The notes: generated by a model from the sequence alone, not told the origin. A DNA stretch of 64,000 nt from Chrysopilus asiliformis (GCA_964034945.1 OZ035963.1:40633090-40697089); one strand, 5' to 3'. Positions 22,528-33,657 are shown, counted from the first letter of the stretch. Translations and numbers: made by a program.

Positions 22528-24435
22528 GCATGTCGTGATTTTAATTGCCATTAAAATTTTTCGACAATATTGGATCTGAAATTTAAACAGATTTTAATGG
22601 GCCATCAAATTATTTTGTTTTTAATCAAAAATTTCTTTAATTTTATTTTATCGGTCAAATTTTTTTTTCTTTTGCAATGAAATTTTGATGCCAATAATGC
22701 AATATCCTTCAGTCATTCGCCTGAAATAAGAAATTTAATTCTCGAAACGAAATCGTTTCCATCAAATGTCAGTGAGAAATATGGCGGCTGAAGGCATCAA
22801 TTTTTTTTGTGTTTCTCAGACGGGGAGCTTTAATGAAACTTTAGTGGCAGACTATTTCGACCCGAAAACCATCAAATGCTGCTCTATCGCTGCAGGATTT
22901 TTCATGAAGCGAATGTTGCCCCAAAGATTTCCCCACTAAAGCAATTGTGGCTTTGCAGACGCATTATTAATCGGTGCGACGCGCTCGTCACTTCTTTCGC
23001 TTCTTTTACGCGGATGTGAATTATAGGTGTAAATTTTTAGCCCCGATTGCGTAAATTGCTGCATTTTAAAGCCGCAAAGAACAAATCTCATGTTCCCGTA
23101 CTTTTCGATGCTATTTGGGTCTTTATAAAATTAGTAGAGAAACTAAGGGACTAGTTTTTAGATATATTTCAGGGATGAAAATATTTCTCAATTTTTATAA
23201 AGACTCACACCACGTCTTAATTAACAATTTTTCATCCGAAGAAATATCTCACCGCAATGAGATTTTTTTGACATCTGGGCCGAAAATGTCTTGAAATTTT
23301 ATTTCTCAAATTGGCAATGAAAAAAACACCCAGTCGCCGCTCTCGTAATTAATGCAATACGTGAAATTGAAAAGGCTGAAACAGAAGAACAGACGAAAAG
23401 AAAAACCTCTTAATGTTATATATTCTCTTCCAAAGCTTTTTGTATCGTATTTTGTAAAAATTAGTTATTTTTGCAATTACTTGTCGGGAGAAATTGGATT
23501 CCGCCATCTTGAATTGTGAAATTCCAAGAAATTTTGCTATTGCAAGATTTCAAGAAATTTCTCTCTGGGATTTTTCCCCTCCGTCAACTCGAGCTCTGAT
23601 TGGTCAATCAAAAATCTCTGCGATGAAAAATCCCAGGTCAAGACGCGGTGTCACTTCTGATGAGGAATATTTATGTCAAGCAAAATAAAACTCAATTCTG
23701 ATGAGGAATATTTTTGCCGAGCAGAATAAAACTCTTTTTTAAAGAGATTTAAAATGTTGTGAAAACTTATACTTGATGATAGTTGAAAAACTCCTTGAGT
23801 TGAAAAACTCTCTTCGAAGAGGAATATTTATATTGAGCAAAATAAAACTCATGTCCAAAAAGATTTATTTGTCGTCTAAAACTTATACTCGGTGTATAGT
23901 TTCTCGCTTTGTTTGAGCCATTAGTATGCATTATAATCTATGCGTGAATGGTTTTATGCAGAGATGAAAATAAGAGTTATTTTTTCTCTCTTTATCTCTC
24001 ATTTCAAGTTTCACTCACAATTAATAACGTTTTCATTGTGTCAAAAAATATCTCTGAAGGAGATGATTTTTACTTGTGCGACGAAAAACTCACGAAGAGA
24101 GATAAATATTTTCTGTAAATAAATATATGTTCTAATGAGAGATAAATATTTCTTGTAAATAAATATCAGTTCCAATGAGTTTTATTTCGCTGAGCTGACG
24201 AAAAATTCATTTGTTCGATTTTGTATGGTGTGGCTAGTGTACGATTTCAAATAATTTTCCATGCATGATAAGAAATTATTATTAAATGAAAACGATATTT
24301 TTTTTTTGAGTAAAGTAAATGAAAACGATATTTTTTTTTCTACTTTGTATGAAACTTTTTTTTGGGGGGTGGTAGGGGGGTGTGTGGTACCTCAAATGAA
24401 AGGCACTGAAGAGTACATTTTAAAAATATATAGTA

Positions 24436-24536
24436 TGATAGGGTCTCCCCCCTCCTACCCCTCCCACTCCCCCTTCCCTCTCCCCTCCTCACCCCACCCC
24501 CTACTAACCCACCCATCATCCACCCATCACCACCCC
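24436..24536 (-). repeat. C-rich tract, G-quadruplex-prone on the minus strand
   Basis: Runs such as CTCCCCCCTCCTACCCCTCC and CACCCCACCCCCTACTAACC make four or more G-runs on the opposite strand. A similar tract in the other orientation lies at 59455-59560. Confidence 0.75.
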
Positions 24537-24808
24537 ATAAAAGCAACATAATATTAAAAAGACCACGTATCAAACAAAGCGAGAAACATCGAGTATAAGT
24601 TTTGACGGACATGAGTTTTATTTTGCTCAATATAAATATTCCTCTTCGAATAGAGTTTTTCAACTCAAGGAGTTTTTCAACTATCATCGAGTATAAGTTT
24701 TTCACAACATGAAAAGGTGGTATAGTTTTTGCCTAGGTAATGTTCTTTTCATGTTTTTTTTAGATTTCTTAATTTTATAGTAATAATTTTATTAGATTTG
24801 AAAATAAA

Positions 24809-26664
24809 ATGGGACGAATAAAAGCAATTGAAATAAGAAAATATTTCCAAACTACCGATAACGGACAAATATGTCAAATCGGAAATTGTCTTCAAATTAT
24901 AACGGGCAACAATGTTACCAACATGAAGCGTCATATTGAAAAGAAGCACAATAATATTTTTCTACAGATGCAAATTGAAATGGGAACACATTTAGTTAAC
25001 AAAACAAAAGAAAAATCAGTATTAATAAACATATCTGAACAATTGCTGTGGCAAGGTTGTTTAGAAATGGCGACATCAGGAGGATTGCCTCTGGCTTTTA
25101 TCTCAAGCAATGGATTTAAAAAAATTATAAAGCCTATAATCAAGCTTGAGGTACATAAACATTTTAATGTACCCAATTTAAAATCAACAATAAATGATGC
25201 AGCAAATGAAATAAGAATGCAAATTAAGAAAGACGTTAAAAATGCAATGATATCTTTAAAGATCGATTCTGTAACCAGACTATGTCGAAGTTTACTTGGC
25301 ATCAACATACAGTATATAGCTGATGGACAAATTTGTATAAAAACTTTGACAATAAAGGAACTGAAGGACAAACATACTGGAAATTACTTAAAAACATTAA
25401 TACATGATGTCCTAAAAGAATTCAATATTTCTTTAAAACCAATTTACACGATAACATCTGACAACGGGAAAAATATGTTAAAATCAAAAAAGCTATTACA
25501 CGATGAGCTTCAAACAGAGTTAGAGATGGAAAGAGAAGAATACGAGCAAGAAAATTATAATTCGGAAGACGACGCAGAAAGACTCGTAAATTTGCAAGAA
25601 ATGGAAAATCTTATAGTGACCGAGAGTAAAAGCCTGATTAACTGCATTCGATGTGCTGCTCATACTTTGCAGCTACTGGTAAGTGATGCAATAAAAGAGG
25701 AAAACCTATCCAATAAAATCGCTGACTGTCGCAAACTAGCCGTTGCACTCCGAAAGCCAACGAATTACAACAAAATTGACTTACAAGGCCTCCGTAAACC
25801 TATGTGCCGACTCGGTGGAATTCCACTTATGACATGTTGGAGAGACTATTGGAGCTCCAAGATTTCTGCATAAGCAACATGAATTTAGATCCCGACCTTT
25901 ATGTTTCCAGTGACCTCTGGCAGTTTATGTCCGAATTTGTGGAAGTTTTCAAACCACTTAAAATTACAACTTTGCAACTGGAAGACAGCCAAATGATGCT
26001 TGGGGACTTCTATAAACAGTGGATGTGCCTTAAATAAATTGTCTTCGCCAATCGCCATATCGGTTTTAAATATTATAAAACAGGGTGACATTTGCTGTTA
26101 AAGAGTCCAGTGCTATTAGGGGCTTTGTATTTAGATCCGCGTTTCAAATTCCTGTTATCAAATCAACAGAATATAGAAGCGCAGAGTCACCTAAAGCATT
26201 TGTATGAAAATTTAAAAGCACTGGAAATTCAGCAAGACCCCCCAGCCTCACTGTCACCAGCTGGTTCATTTAGTAGTAATAATACTAGGTCATCTTCGAC
26301 CTGTAACTTGCGCGACCAAAATGATGACGCCTTGGTGGCTTATTTAAATGGCATAGAAACAGTTCAAAATACAAACTATAAGGAAAGCGAGCGTGAAATT
26401 TTTTTAAATGAAATTCAGAACTATACGGCAGAGAGAATTCGAGATCACACAGTAAATATTCTGAAGTACTGGAAAATAAAATCGGCAAAATATCCCACAT
26501 TGGCAAAATTAGCCAAAGTTATCCATGGAGTCCCAGCGACTCAAGTTAGTGTTGAACGAAGCTTTTCTGCCTTAAAACTAATATTAGCTGAAGAGCGCAA
26601 TCGATTGTCCACCAATAATTTAGAAAATATTTTAATGGTCAAATTGAATTATGACTTTTCATAA
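24809..26664 (+). pseudogene. hAT transposase with BED finger, frameshifted
   Basis: The start at 24809 follows an AT-rich leader. Residues 1-50 hold a BED-type finger (C-QIGNC ... NMKRHIEKKHNN). The middle gives a hAT core (FKKIIKPIIKLEVHKHFNVP; ITSDNGKNMLKS, with a D at the usual 'TxDNAxN' place; CIRCAAHTLQLLV). The C-terminal part has LLGALYLDPRFKFLL and the dimerisation motif VSVERSFSALKLIL...RNRLSTNNLENILMV. The frame changes near 25800 and again around 26030-26090, with stops at 26035 and 26086, so no full protein can be made. The likely uninterrupted length is about 610 residues, normal for hAT. It is the gene of the element 23170-27927. Confidence 0.85.
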
Positions 26665-26913
26665 GTGGTCTTTTTAATTTTAAGTTGCTTTTTTATTTAC
26701 TTTTTTTGAATTTTTAGTAACATTATTTGTTTTAAGTTTTAATGTACCTGAATTTAATTTTGAATTGTTTTTCAATATACTGAGTTTTGTTTTGTTTTTC
26801 GTTTGTTTCATTTTACTTTACAATAAATAATAATTTCTTCTAGAGCGCCTACCATTCATTGCAAATTTTTGAAATCGATGACATACTGACGGTTTCTGAT
26901 ATCTAGTACACTA

Positions 26914-27609
26914 CCCAGCAAGATTTCAGTAACGTGTTCAACTACAAATGCAACACTTCGCATCTGTAGAAGTATGTAAATGTGCATGTAGTGGTGAATA
27001 TTCTTATTTACTTTCGCATCGCCATTGCACGAAAAGAGACAAACTAATGTCATTCCATCCAGTCATTCTGTTCTTGCATCAACTTTTGTTATTCCCAGTG
27101 ACATTTCTGCGGAAGCAACATCGAATGATTCGGAAATTCCACAATTTGAACTCGGATCTTCAAATTGTAGAATTTCCACTCGATGTTGCTTCCGCTGGGA
27201 ATAGCAAACGCTCCTGCTTCGCCAAATGAGAATCCGGAAAACACATGAAATGAGGATCCGGAAAACAGTTTAATAAAAATAAAATTATCGGAGTATTTTG
27301 TTACCAGTAACGCTAAAAGTAACACATGTTACTTTTAGCGTTACTGGTAACAAAATATTCACATATTTCGTCTCATTTCATCTCACACCTAATAAGCATA
27401 AGGCTGTCTCGTTTCTACATTGCTAGAGCAAGACAGACTTATGTACGTTTGGTGTTGGAGTAAGTGCGATAGACATTCACACGGATTGTCAATTGCACGA
27501 TGTATATAGTGAGTTTTTTCCCAACGCTCTAAGAAGATTCACGCAGAGGGTAACAGTGAATTATCACGTTACTCCACTAGTTACGTAACTAGTTCCGAAT
27601 CTTGCTGGG
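26914..27609. mobile_element. TA-target MITE inside the hAT arm
   Basis: Termini CCCAGCAAGATT / AATCTTGCTGGG are flanked by TA (26912-26913 and 27610-27611). The empty site is present in the inverted arm at 24222-24240 (GGTGTGGCTAGTGTAC). The interior is nested palindromes: TTCCCAG...CGGAAGCAACATCGA pairs 27090-27210, and a 50-bp hairpin lies at 27301-27350. No coding content. Confidence 0.85.
27301..27350. repeat. perfect 24-bp-arm palindrome
   Basis: TTACCAGTAACGCTAAAAGT... pairs exactly with its inverse across a 2-nt CA spacer; ATTTTG/CAAAAT extends the stem. GTAAC words also occur near the ends of the host MITE. Confidence 0.93.
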
Positions 27610-27927
27610 TAGCCACACCATACAAAATCGAACAAATGTGTTTTTCGTCAGCTCAGCGAAATAAAACTCATTGGAACTGATATTTATTTACAAGAAATAT
27701 TTATCTCTCATTAGAACTGATATTTATTTTCAGGAAATATTTATCTCTCATTAGAACTGATATTTATTTACAGAAAATATTTATCTCTCTTCTTGAGTTT
27801 TTCGTCGCACAAGTAAAAATCATCTCCTTCAGAGATATTTTTTCACACAATGAAAACGTTATTAGTTGTGAGTGAAACTTGAAATGAGAGATAAAGAGAG
27901 AAAAAATAACTCTTATTTTCATTTCTG

Positions 27928-28593
27928 ATATATTTAATATAGCCACTCTACTTAAAGATTTGTTTAAATTTTCTTTGGTATCAATTTTCGGTTTCATATT
28001 TCTACAAGATTTCGCAAAAAATACCAAAGCTAACCATGAAGTTTTACAGATAAGTTTGGGCCTGATGTGGAAATCCGTTAACCGGAAGTAACCAAAACGG
28101 CGGCTTTTAAAAAACTATGCGGTTTTTTGCGACTTATTCCGAAACTAACCATTTTACAGTAGTCTTATGTATTACAAAACTTCGAGACAATAAAATTTGC
28201 TACATTTATGTCTTTTACTAGAACCCCGTATCTCAAGCCGTTATGAAGATATGCCAGTATTTCAAAAAAATTAGTTTTTTTGCGAATATCTCGAAAACTA
28301 ACGGGTTTTTGGTGGTTCAACGAATAAGAAGAATTAAAACAGTGTTAATTCTACCTGGGTGCACTCCACCCACAGTAGAGCATCCGTCAGGTGGCTAAAT
28401 TATTTATTAAATTTAACTTTTTCAAAACATCGAGGTATCGATGTTTTCAGGACGATGTTTTTTGACATCGATGTCGCCTTTAAAAAATATCGATTTTCGA
28501 TATATCGAGGTGTTATGAACGATGTTGCGTCCTTAGTTGTGCGTATGAAAGTCGGTGTTTTTTTTAAATAATATTGCATTAAAACTCAACATT
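27928..28593. repeat. right part of the split hAT MITE and flank
   Basis: Bases 27936-28535 include GTGGAAATCCGTTAACCGGA, also present in 44650-44700 (inverse) and 49510-49540, plus the ATCGATGTT-rich end. Bases 28544-28593 are the older flank. No gene. Confidence 0.7.
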
Positions 28594-28611
28594 ATTGAAA
28601 AAATAAACGAG

Positions 28612-28806
28612 ATGGCTATTTGCTCGGTTTTTGGTTGTGAAACGGACAATAATATGCGTCGAAAAAAACCGCGGAAGATAGAGAAGAAGGATCGTGAAGA
28701 TTTAATTGAGGAACTATTGTTTGATGATCAGAAACCAACAGTTAATGACCAGAATGTCGTCAGAACATTCGAAGATAAATCATGTAATACTGAACTATGG
28801 AAGTAA
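28612..28806 (+). CDS. short charged frame, duplicated at 30071-30265
   Basis: A 64-codon frame begins MAICSVFGCETDNNMRRKKP, continues with RKIEKKDREDLIEELLFDDQ and ends at a TAA. The start is after a run of A/T and no promoter is visible. The CSVFGC opening is faintly like THAP-type fingers, but the rest of the domain is missing. It is followed after 44 nt by a MITE; on the far side (33464-33619) lies a leucine-zipper-like frame that could be the next exon of the same old gene. Function is unknown. Confidence 0.4.
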   Translation: MAICSVFGCETDNNMRRKKPRKIEKKDREDLIEELLFDDQKPTVNDQNVVRTFEDKSCNTELWK

Positions 28807-29170
28807 TTTGTGATTGATTATAATTTTCCGCCATTCTAATAAAATCTCTACACGGCAAAAAATCCTGGAGTATTTTTCAATCCAAAAATTATATTGACGA
28901 AATCTTAATACATATTTTGGATTGGAATTTAATACATGCGAATTTTTGAAAATATTTTAGCCTTTTTTGCAGTCATATTTGAAAAGTTTTTTATTATGTA
29001 TCGAACTTAAGTACTTTTAACATTAATGTCTACAATTTAATCAAAATTTTAGACTTTAATACTGAATTAAACCAAAAATAAATTTATAAAAATTTCCAAT
29101 CCATATTATTGGATTAGAATTTTCCATTGGATTACATATAGGTCCAGCGTAATCCAGTTTTGATTGGAAT

Positions 29171-30052
29171 TAGTGATTGCAAACCCGGTTTTCGGTTAAC
29201 CGAAAAAACCGAAAACCGCCTGTTTTTTCAGAACCGAAAATCCGGTTTTCAAACTGCCGGAGTTTCGGTTTTCTCACTTATCAAAATTCAAATATCGATA
29301 TGTCATATTTCATATACATATCATATTATAGTCAGAAGACTCAAACACAAGCAACAAGAATTTCTAGCAGGGTATTTTTTTCCAACAATTTTTAGCTTGC
29401 AGGGTATTTTTTTGACGTCCGCTGAGCACTCAGTGTTTGTTAGCAATCAGCTGTTATTATTCAAATTTTGTTGTTGAAAATTTAAATGAAATTGCTGAAA
29501 ATTTAAACCGGAGCTATTTTTCGTAAGTAAATATAATATAAATAAGAATTTAAGACTTGATTTCATTTTTTTAATTGTTTTAGTTTTGTTTTGCCCATAT
29601 ACAACAACAACATGGAACAAAATTTCGAAAAACATAAAAAAAATGATGATAAAACTTCCGTGTGGTTTTATTTTTTGCATAAAAAAGATTTTGCAAAATG
29701 TAAACAATGTTCGAAGATTTTTAAAGTTGCTGGAGGAACTACAAGTGTTCTCCACGCACATTTAAGGGGTTCGCATGAAATTAATGTATTAAAGAGGAAT
29801 GTTGATTTGGATTCAATAACCGATGTGGATGTGGTGCAAAACCAATCTGAGAAAATTTGTAAATCTGATGCAAAAATAACAAAATTTTTTATTAAGGATA
29901 AAGATTCCAATTCGATGAAAGTCGTTATATCCAGAATGACTGCAAATGACGGTTTACCGTTTAATGTTTTTTGTTCCTCAAGTGAACTGCGAAAATCATT
30001 AATGGCTAGAGGAAGCGAATTCCAAAATTTACCAAAGTCTGCAAATACAATA
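29171..30052 (+). mobile_element. left part of hAT element, duplicated copy
   Basis: This is the same left end as the full element (TAGTGATTGCAAACCCGG) with ATTGGAAT in front (29163-29170). It is cut at 30052 by the duplication junction. Confidence 0.88.
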
Positions 30053-30265
30053 ATTGAAAAAATAAACGAGATGGCTATTTGCTCGGTTTTTGGTTGTGAA
30101 ACGGACAATAATATGCGTCGAAAAAAACCGCGGAAGATAGAGAAGAAGGATCGTGAAGATTTAATTGAGGAACTATTGTTTGATGATCAGAAACCAACAG
30201 TTAATGACCAGAATGTCGTCAGAACATTCGAAGATAAATCATGTAATACTGAACTATGGAAGTAA
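29612..30265 (+). CDS. chimeric ORF: hAT BED finger fused to neighbour frame
   Basis: The reading begins MEQNFEKHKKNDDKTSVWFY, contains a BED-type finger (CKQCSKIFKVAGGTTSVLHA, then HLRGSH) and runs to KSANTI. At the duplication junction (30052/30053) it continues without a break into IEKINEMAICSVFGC, the frame at 28612. The result is a 217-residue protein with a finger and a charged C-terminal tail and without the transposase core. A 61-nt intron in the leader (GTAAGT ... TTTTAG, at 29523-29583) would give it a spliced 5' end. Nothing shows that it is expressed. Confidence 0.55.
   Translation: MEQNFEKHKKNDDKTSVWFYFLHKKDFAKCKQCSKIFKVAGGTTSVLHAHLRGSHEINVLKRNVDLDSITDVDVVQNQSEKICKSDAKITKFFIKDKDSNSMKVVISRMTANDGLPFNVFCSSSELRKSLMARGSEFQNLPKSANTIIEKINEMAICSVFGCETDNNMRRKKPRKIEKKDREDLIEELLFDDQKPTVNDQNVVRTFEDKSCNTELWK
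30071..30265 (+). CDS. second copy of the short charged frame
   Basis: Identical in translation to 28612-28806. In this copy it is the 3' half of the chimeric reading 29612-30265. Confidence 0.4.
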   Translation: MAICSVFGCETDNNMRRKKPRKIEKKDREDLIEELLFDDQKPTVNDQNVVRTFEDKSCNTELWK

Positions 30266-30981
30266 TTTGTGATTGATTATAATTTTCCGCCATTCTAATA
30301 AAATCTCTACACGGCAAAAAATCCTGGAGTATTTTTCAATCCAAAAATTATATTGACGAAATCTTAATACATATTTTGGATTGGAATTTAATACATGCGA
30401 ATTTTTGAAAATATTTTAGCCTTTTTTGCAGTCATATTTGAAAAGTTTTTTATTATGTATCGAACTTAAGTACTTTTAACATTAATGTCTACAATTTAAT
30501 CAAAATTTTAGACTTTAATACTGAATTAAACCAAAAATAAATTTATAAAAATTTCCAATCCATATTATTGGATTAGAATTTTCCATTGGATTACATATAG
30601 GTCCAGCGTAATCCAGTTTTGATTGGAATTAGTGATTGCAAACCCGGTTTTCGGTTAACCGAAAAAACCGAAAACCGCCTGTTTTTTCAGAACCGAAAAT
30701 CCGGTTTTCAAACTGCCGGAGTTTCGGTTTTCTCACTTATCAAAATTCAAATATCGATATGTCATATTTCATATACATATCATATTATAGTCAGAAGACT
30801 CAAACACAAGCAACAAGAATTTCTAGCAGGGTATTTTTTTCCAACAATTTTTAGCTTGCAGGGTATTTTTTTGACGTCCGCTGAGCACTCAGTGTTTGTT
30901 AGCAATCAGCTGTTATTATTCAAATTTTGTTGTTGAAAATTTAAATGAAATTGCTGAAAATTTAAACCGGAGCTATTTTTC

Positions 30982-31042
30982 GTAAGTAAATATAATATAA
31001 ATAAGAATTTAAGACTTGATTTCATTTTTTTAATTGTTTTAG
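30982..31042 (+). other. 61-nt leader intron of the hAT gene
   Basis: The donor CGTAAGTAAAT and acceptor TTTTTTAATTGTTTTAG bracket 61 nt just upstream of the ATG at 31071. The size is typical of fly introns. Confidence 0.6.
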
Positions 31043-31070
31043 TTTTGTTTTGCCCATATACAACAACAAC

Positions 31071-33117
31071 ATGGAACAAAATTTCGAAAAACATAAAAAA
31101 AATGATGATAAAACTTCCGTGTGGTTTTATTTTTTGCATAAAAAAGATTTTGCAAAATGTAAACAATGTTCGAAGATTTTTAAAGTTGCTGGAGGAACTA
31201 CAAGTGTTCTCCACGCACATTTAAGGGGTTCGCATGAAATTAATGTATTAAAGAGGAATGTTGATTTGGATTCAATAACCGATGTGGATGTGGTGCAAAA
31301 CCAATCTGAGAAAATTTGTAAATCTGATGCAAAAATAACAAAATTTTTTATTAAGGATAAAGATTCCAATTCGATGAAAGTCGTTATATCCAGAATGACT
31401 GCAAATGACGGTTTACCGTTTAATGTTTTTTGTTCCTCAAGTGAACTGCGAAAATCATTAATGGCTAGAGGAAGCGAATTCCAAAATTTACCAAAGTCTG
31501 CAAATACAATAAAAAAAATAGTTGTTGAATATAGCAAAGAGATCAGACAGTTAATTGTGAAACAAATATCAAATCTAAAAATAAAAGGCAATAGATTTAG
31601 TTTAACATTCGACGAGTGGACGTCTTTACGAAATAGAAGGTACATGAATATTAATGTGCATTCTGAAAATAAATTTTGGAATTTGGGACTAATTCGGGTT
31701 TACGGTTCAATGCCAGCCGATAAAGGTATTGAAATAATTGAAAAAAAGACTTAATGACCATGACCACAACCTTTCACTAAATCAAGATATTGTGAGCATA
31801 ACTACAGATGGGGCTGCGGTTGTGAAAAAAATTGGAAGGTTAATTGGTCCAGATCAACAACTGTGTTTCGCTCACGGGATTCAGCTAGCTGTATTAAGCG
31901 TACTATATAGAAAAAATTCGGATGCAGAAGATCCAGATGTATATGACGATCCAGCTTTAGAAATATCAGGTTTTAATTATGATGATTTTGATGAGGACGA
32001 CGAAGAATATAACACCGATAATGAAGTTTTTGCTGTAGTAAATAATGATGTAGATGTAGAGGGCCAAATCCATAATGTTTCACTGTCACTGTCACATAGT
32101 AACTTAAATTCTGTAATAGTTAAAGTAAGAAAAGCTGTAAAATTATTTAGATGTTCTCCAACCAAAAATGATGCACTTCTACAAAAATATGTGAAGGAAC
32201 AATTTGGAAAAGAACTTATGTTGATACTAGATTCTAGAACTCGTTGGAACAGTTTGATCATAATGTTGCAACGATTCTATAAATTAAGAACGTGCATTCA
32301 AAAAGCATTGATTGATATAAAATCTGATTTAACATTTTCAGATATTGAAATTAATTTATTAGATACGACGATTTCTATTCTTTCACCTGTAATGCTGGGA
32401 GTTGAAGCACTATGCAGACGAGATGCAAATCTACTTACAGCGGATGCCTGTTTAAATTTTATGATAGAAAATATACAAAAGGTAAATTGTCCCTTAAGTT
32501 ATGAATTTCAGGTTGCTTTAGAATTACGAATTAAGGAGCGTCGCACAATTTTTTCGGGTACACTTCAATATCTTCATAATGCTGAAAATTATATAGAAAA
32601 TAAAAATGGCAACAGCAGACAAAATGCTAGCGAAACAGGATTAAATTTCAAAAATCCAAGCAAACTTGCTATTTCTAAAATATTGTCCCACATCTTGGAA
32701 AGACTTTCAATTGCAAACGAAAATAATGCTGCTGATGAAATTGAAAACTGTACAGAAATTACTGATGATGAAAACAGAGACTGTGAAATTATTAATGATA
32801 ATTTAACGTTGAAAGAAAAGTTAAATTTATCTATTCATAATCAACTTAATGTAAAAACTAAAACTATCAGAAATGAAAATTTTCTTAATAAAATTAAGCG
32901 AGAAATGGCATTCTATGAAGCGGAAGGCATCAAAGGTAAACTGTTGAATAAGGTTTACAACGTTTTATTATCTATTTAACCAACAAGTGTTGAATCCGAG
33001 CGTGTATTTTCCACTGCCGGTAAAATATGCACTAAAGTCAGATCTCGACTCAATGACACCAGCATTGATGCACTTTGCTTCCTAAGGGCATATTTTAAAA
33101 ATGAAACACCAAATTAA
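31071..33117 (+). pseudogene. hAT transposase, near-complete, two lesions
   Basis: ATG at 31071. The N-terminal BED finger (residues ~17-60) has C-x2-C and H-x4-H. The core has FSLTFDEWTSLRNRRYMNIN (first catalytic D in the usual 'TxDxWTS' context), ITTDGAAVVKKIGRLIG (second D), CFAHGIQLAV, then an acidic insert, and ILDSRTRWNSLIIMLQRF. The C-terminal dimerisation part is TSVESERVFSTAGKI with RSRLNDTSIDALCFLR. A frameshift lies in the A-run at 31741-31747, and an in-frame TAA at 32977-32979 separates the C-terminal 45 codons. Otherwise the reading is clean, so loss of function looks young. About 680 residues would be the normal length. Confidence 0.88.
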
Positions 33118-33463
33118 TTTTTTGTATACCTAAATTTAAATGAGTTTTAAAAAAGTACAAATAATAACAATAAGTTCCTTTTTATATTTTTTTTAAGTTT
33201 TATATTTTTTTTTAAGTTATTGCTGAATGTAAAATAACTACAATGGATATTTTATTTACCTTTTTTTAATTTGTTTTAAATAAAAAAATTTTTTGTTAAG
33301 ACATGTTTTTTTACTGTTTTTTTTACTTATGAAATTCTAGGAAAACCGGTTTTAAATCCGGTTTTCGGTTTTGAACGCTAAAAAAACCATAAAACCGGTT
33401 TTACTATATTTTCGGTTTTTTGCAATCACTAATTGGAATTCACTCCAAGATTTTTTGCCGTGT

Positions 33464-33619
33464 ATTATTTTCAGATGCTGTGATCACATTTGCTTCACTG
33501 CAACTGAGGTAGAAGTTTTGGAAAGAAAAATTTCAACTTTGGAAGCAGAGAACTGCAGATTGAAGGCGGAAAATTGGAAATTGATGCATGAAAATAATGC
33601 AGTTGGTTACAAAAAATAG
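33464..33619 (+). CDS. leucine-zipper-like frame, possible old exon
   Basis: After TTATTTTCAG (acceptor-like) the frame ending at 33619 reads VEVLERKISTLEAENCRLKA and then ENWKLMHENN, a heptad pattern of a short coiled coil, before the stop TAG. It sits on the far side of the MITE/hAT insertion from the frame at 28612/30071, so both may derive from one gene. A frame just after (33658-33840) reads FLRCKVYFRIRIGNQKLREK, similar in style to THAP-protein C-terminal parts. Confidence in one gene is low. Confidence 0.35.
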   Translation: MIFRCCDHICFTATEVEVLERKISTLEAENCRLKAENWKLMHENNAVGYKK

Positions 33620-33657
33620 ACAAAGTATTCAACACATTCAATAATGAAACCAACTAG

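Larger units (their letters stand above)
20170..23119. mobile_element. TIR element CCCAAATAGCAT, carries giant foldback
   Basis: Termini CCCAAATAGCAT / ATGCTATTTGGG interrupt the hAT MITE between ATTACTC and TCTTTATAAAATTAG; the uninterrupted sequence is visible in the MITE copy at 44868-44876. The outer parts (20190-20560, 22540-23100) are GC-richer unique sequence with no coding signal. The centre is the palindrome 20570-22527. The class is unknown and the target duplication is not clear. Confidence 0.65.
23170..27927. mobile_element. hAT element with decayed transposase
   Basis: CAGGGATGAAAAT at the left and (inverse) CAGAAATGAAAAT at the right are flanked by ATATATTT at 23162-23169 and 27928-27935. 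It carries the BED/hAT gene 24809-26664 and the MITE 26914-27609. A second left-type end (CAGAGATGAAAATAAGAG) at 23960 starts a ~275-bp arm inverse to 27612-27927, so the element has internally duplicated ends. A further inverted pair joins 23750-23910 with 24580-24715. Confidence 0.82.
20034..28535. mobile_element. hAT MITE blown up by nested insertions
   Basis: The left end TAGGGATGCCAACGATACCT and right end ...ACGATGTTGCGTCCTTA are flanked by the perfect 8-bp duplication GTTGTGCG (20026-20033 and 28536-28543). The MITE proper is 20034-20169, 23120-23169 and 27936-28535, colinear in reverse with the 1.0-kb copy at 43968-45001. The interruptions are a TIR element (20170-23119) and a hAT (23170-27927). 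Its ends are full of ATCGAGGTATCGATGTT-type words. Confidence 0.88.
28594..31511 (+). repeat. 1459-bp exact tandem duplication
   Basis: Unit 1 is 28594-30052 and unit 2 is 30053-31511. The frames they contain translate identically in both units, so identity is close to complete. The unit holds a small exon-like frame, the left arm of a MITE and the left 882 bp of a hAT element. The downstream original continues as AATAAAAAAAATAG, while unit 1 runs straight into ATTGAAAAAATAAACGAG of unit 2. Confidence 0.93.
30630..33431 (+). mobile_element. hAT element, 2.8 kb, both ends present
   Basis: TAGTGATTGCAAA at the left and TTTGCAATCACTA at the right are flanked by a perfect 8-bp ATTGGAAT (30622-30629 and 33432-33439). 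Subterminal repeats are CCGGTTTTCGGTT / AACCGAAAA words at both ends. The gene 31071-33117 fills the middle. Length and layout are those of an autonomous hAT; the gene has one frameshift and one stop. Confidence 0.92.
30310..33462. mobile_element. TA-target MITE split by the hAT element
   Basis: The left end CACGGCAAAAAATCCTGGAG (30310; duplicate at 28851) and right end (inverse) CACGGCAAAAAATCTTGGAG at 33462 are flanked by TA. Without the hAT the MITE is about 340 bp. The left arm repeats TTTTCAATCCAAAAATTATA-type words. Tc1/mariner-type by target only. Confidence 0.8.

Noticed and set aside
24340..24705. Glycine-rich frame on the minus strand
   Set aside because: Translation of the C-rich tract.
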